Below are positions 5,691 to 6,326 of a DNA stretch of 6,326 nt, piece after piece. Every line of letters starts with the position of its first letter. The stretch's first letter is position 1. The translations under genes were made by a program, and so were the position numbers. The stretch lies in NCBI GenBank assembly GCA_946479825.1, contig CAMLHU010000129.1, positions 1-6,326 of the forward strand. The letters run 5' to 3'. The notes beneath the pieces were generated by a model. The model worked only from the letters and a program-made list of their open reading frames with translations, was not told where the DNA came from and searched no databases. This DNA is from an uncultured Gemmatimonadota bacterium. Its GTDB lineage: Bacteria; Gemmatimonadota; Gemmatimonadetes; Gemmatimonadales; GWC2-71-9.

Positions 5691-6326
5691 TTACGCCCCG
5701 CCCGCGAACCGCACCGTCGCCGTCGTCCCCCGTCCTTCCGCGCTCGTCACCGCCACCGTCGCGCCCCACCCCTCCACCAGCCGCTTGACGATCGAGAGCC
5801 CGAGCCCGCTGCCGCTCGTGGTCGTGGAGAATCGCGGCTCGAAGATCCGCGGCAGCAATTCCGCCGGGATCCCGGCCCCGTCGTCGGTCACGCCGAGCCG
5901 GCCGGGCCGCACCGTGACCACGATCCGGCGCGCCCCGGCGTTGCGGGCGTTCTCCACCAGGTTGACCAGCACTTCCCTGAGCTCGTCCTGCCGCGCGCCG
6001 ACCCGCACCGGGGCCGGGGCGTCGAGTTCGACGGTCGCGCCGTCCTCGCCCAGGCGATAGAGGTGGAGCACGTCGGCGGCCACCGCGCCGAGGTCGAGCG
6101 ACTCGAGCGGCTCGGCCCGCTCGGCCGGCGCGGCGAACCGGCTGAACGCCCGCGCGATGGTGTCGAGGCGTCCGATCTCGGCCAGGATGCGCTCGACGGT
6201 GACGTCGAAGGTCGCGTCGAACTCCCCCGGACGCTCGCGATGCACGCGCCGGAGGTGCTGGATGCTCAACCGCAGCGGCGTGAGCGGGTTCTTGATCTCG
6301 TGGGCCACCTGGCGCGCCATCTCGCC
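5691..6326 (-). CDS. NtrY-like sensor histidine kinase, catalytic C-terminal part (5' end outside window)
   Basis: 211 residues are visible, beginning in mid-protein (GEMARQVAHEIKNPLTPLRL) and ending at TAA 5693-5691. The HisKA dimerisation domain carries phospho-acceptor H9 in VAHEIKNPLTP. The HATPase_c domain has an N box (LVNLVENARN, Asn126), G1 (DDGAGIP, 148-154), F box (IFEPRFST, 161-168) and G2 (GSGLGLSIV, 172-180). The H-box form and the FSRFA linker resemble NtrY-type and related membrane kinases, which usually pair with an NtrC-type sigma-54 activator. The sensor region (membrane segments, HAMP or PAS) must lie beyond 6326, so the signal is unknown. The Met at residue 3 is conserved in the motif and is not a start. 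The gene is convergent with the CapA-like gene, with stops only 6 bases apart and no terminator between them. Confidence 0.93.
   Translation of the reverse strand, partial: GEMARQVAHEIKNPLTPLRLSIQHLRRVHRERPGEFDATFDVTVERILAEIGRLDTIARAFSRFAAPAERAEPLESLDLGAVAADVLHLYRLGEDGATVELDAPAPVRVGARQDELREVLVNLVENARNAGARRIVVTVRPGRLGVTDDGAGIPAELLPRIFEPRFSTTTSGSGLGLSIVKRLVEGWGATVAVTSAEGRGTTATVRFAGGA

Overview
The window is GC-rich throughout, with coding sequence dominated by G/C-ending codons and almost no intergenic space. It carries a Gram-negative-type cell-envelope gene set: a TonB-like inner-membrane protein, signal peptides and MurB. The base composition and protein style fit a free-living GC-rich soil or freshwater bacterium. 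Gemmatimonadota is my best guess, but nothing in the window proves the phylum. No rRNA, tRNA, CRISPR array, insertion sequence, integrase or phage gene is visible.

Layout from left to right: (1) 1-1422, minus strand, comM/yifB, a Mg-chelatase-like AAA+ ATPase of the natural-transformation helicase family, cut at its C-terminus by the window edge. (2) 1423-1648, a 226-bp divergent intergenic region with a locally AT-rich patch and a 6-bp inverted repeat. (3) 1649-2686, plus strand, a secreted two-domain cupredoxin resembling copper nitrite reductase (NirK), with all predicted type 1 and type 2 copper ligands. (4) A strong 12-bp-stem hairpin with a GCGA loop at 2706-2733, between convergent genes. 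(5) 2755-3678, minus strand, murB (peptidoglycan precursor synthesis). (6) A 144-bp divergent gap. (7) 3823-4668, plus strand, a TonB-like N-terminus (one membrane anchor and a long Pro-rich arm) ending in a carboxypeptidase-regulatory-like beta domain instead of a TonB C-terminal domain. (8) 4665-5684, plus strand, a secreted CapA/PGA_cap-type metallophosphoesterase whose GTG start overlaps the previous stop by four bases. (9) 5691-6326, minus strand, the C-terminal half of an NtrY-like sensor histidine kinase, cut at its N-terminus by the window edge and ending 6 bp from the CapA-like stop.

Most of the genes look like ordinary chromosomal genes in a compact layout. The only clear two-gene unit is the TonB-like/CapA-like pair (7 and 8), which probably acts in the envelope. 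The most unusual items are that pair's domain architecture, the NirK-like cupredoxin with its upstream inverted repeat, and an active-site motif substitution in MurB. I see no convincing undescribed multi-gene system. Long open frames antisense to comM, murB and the cupredoxin are GC-bias shadows.
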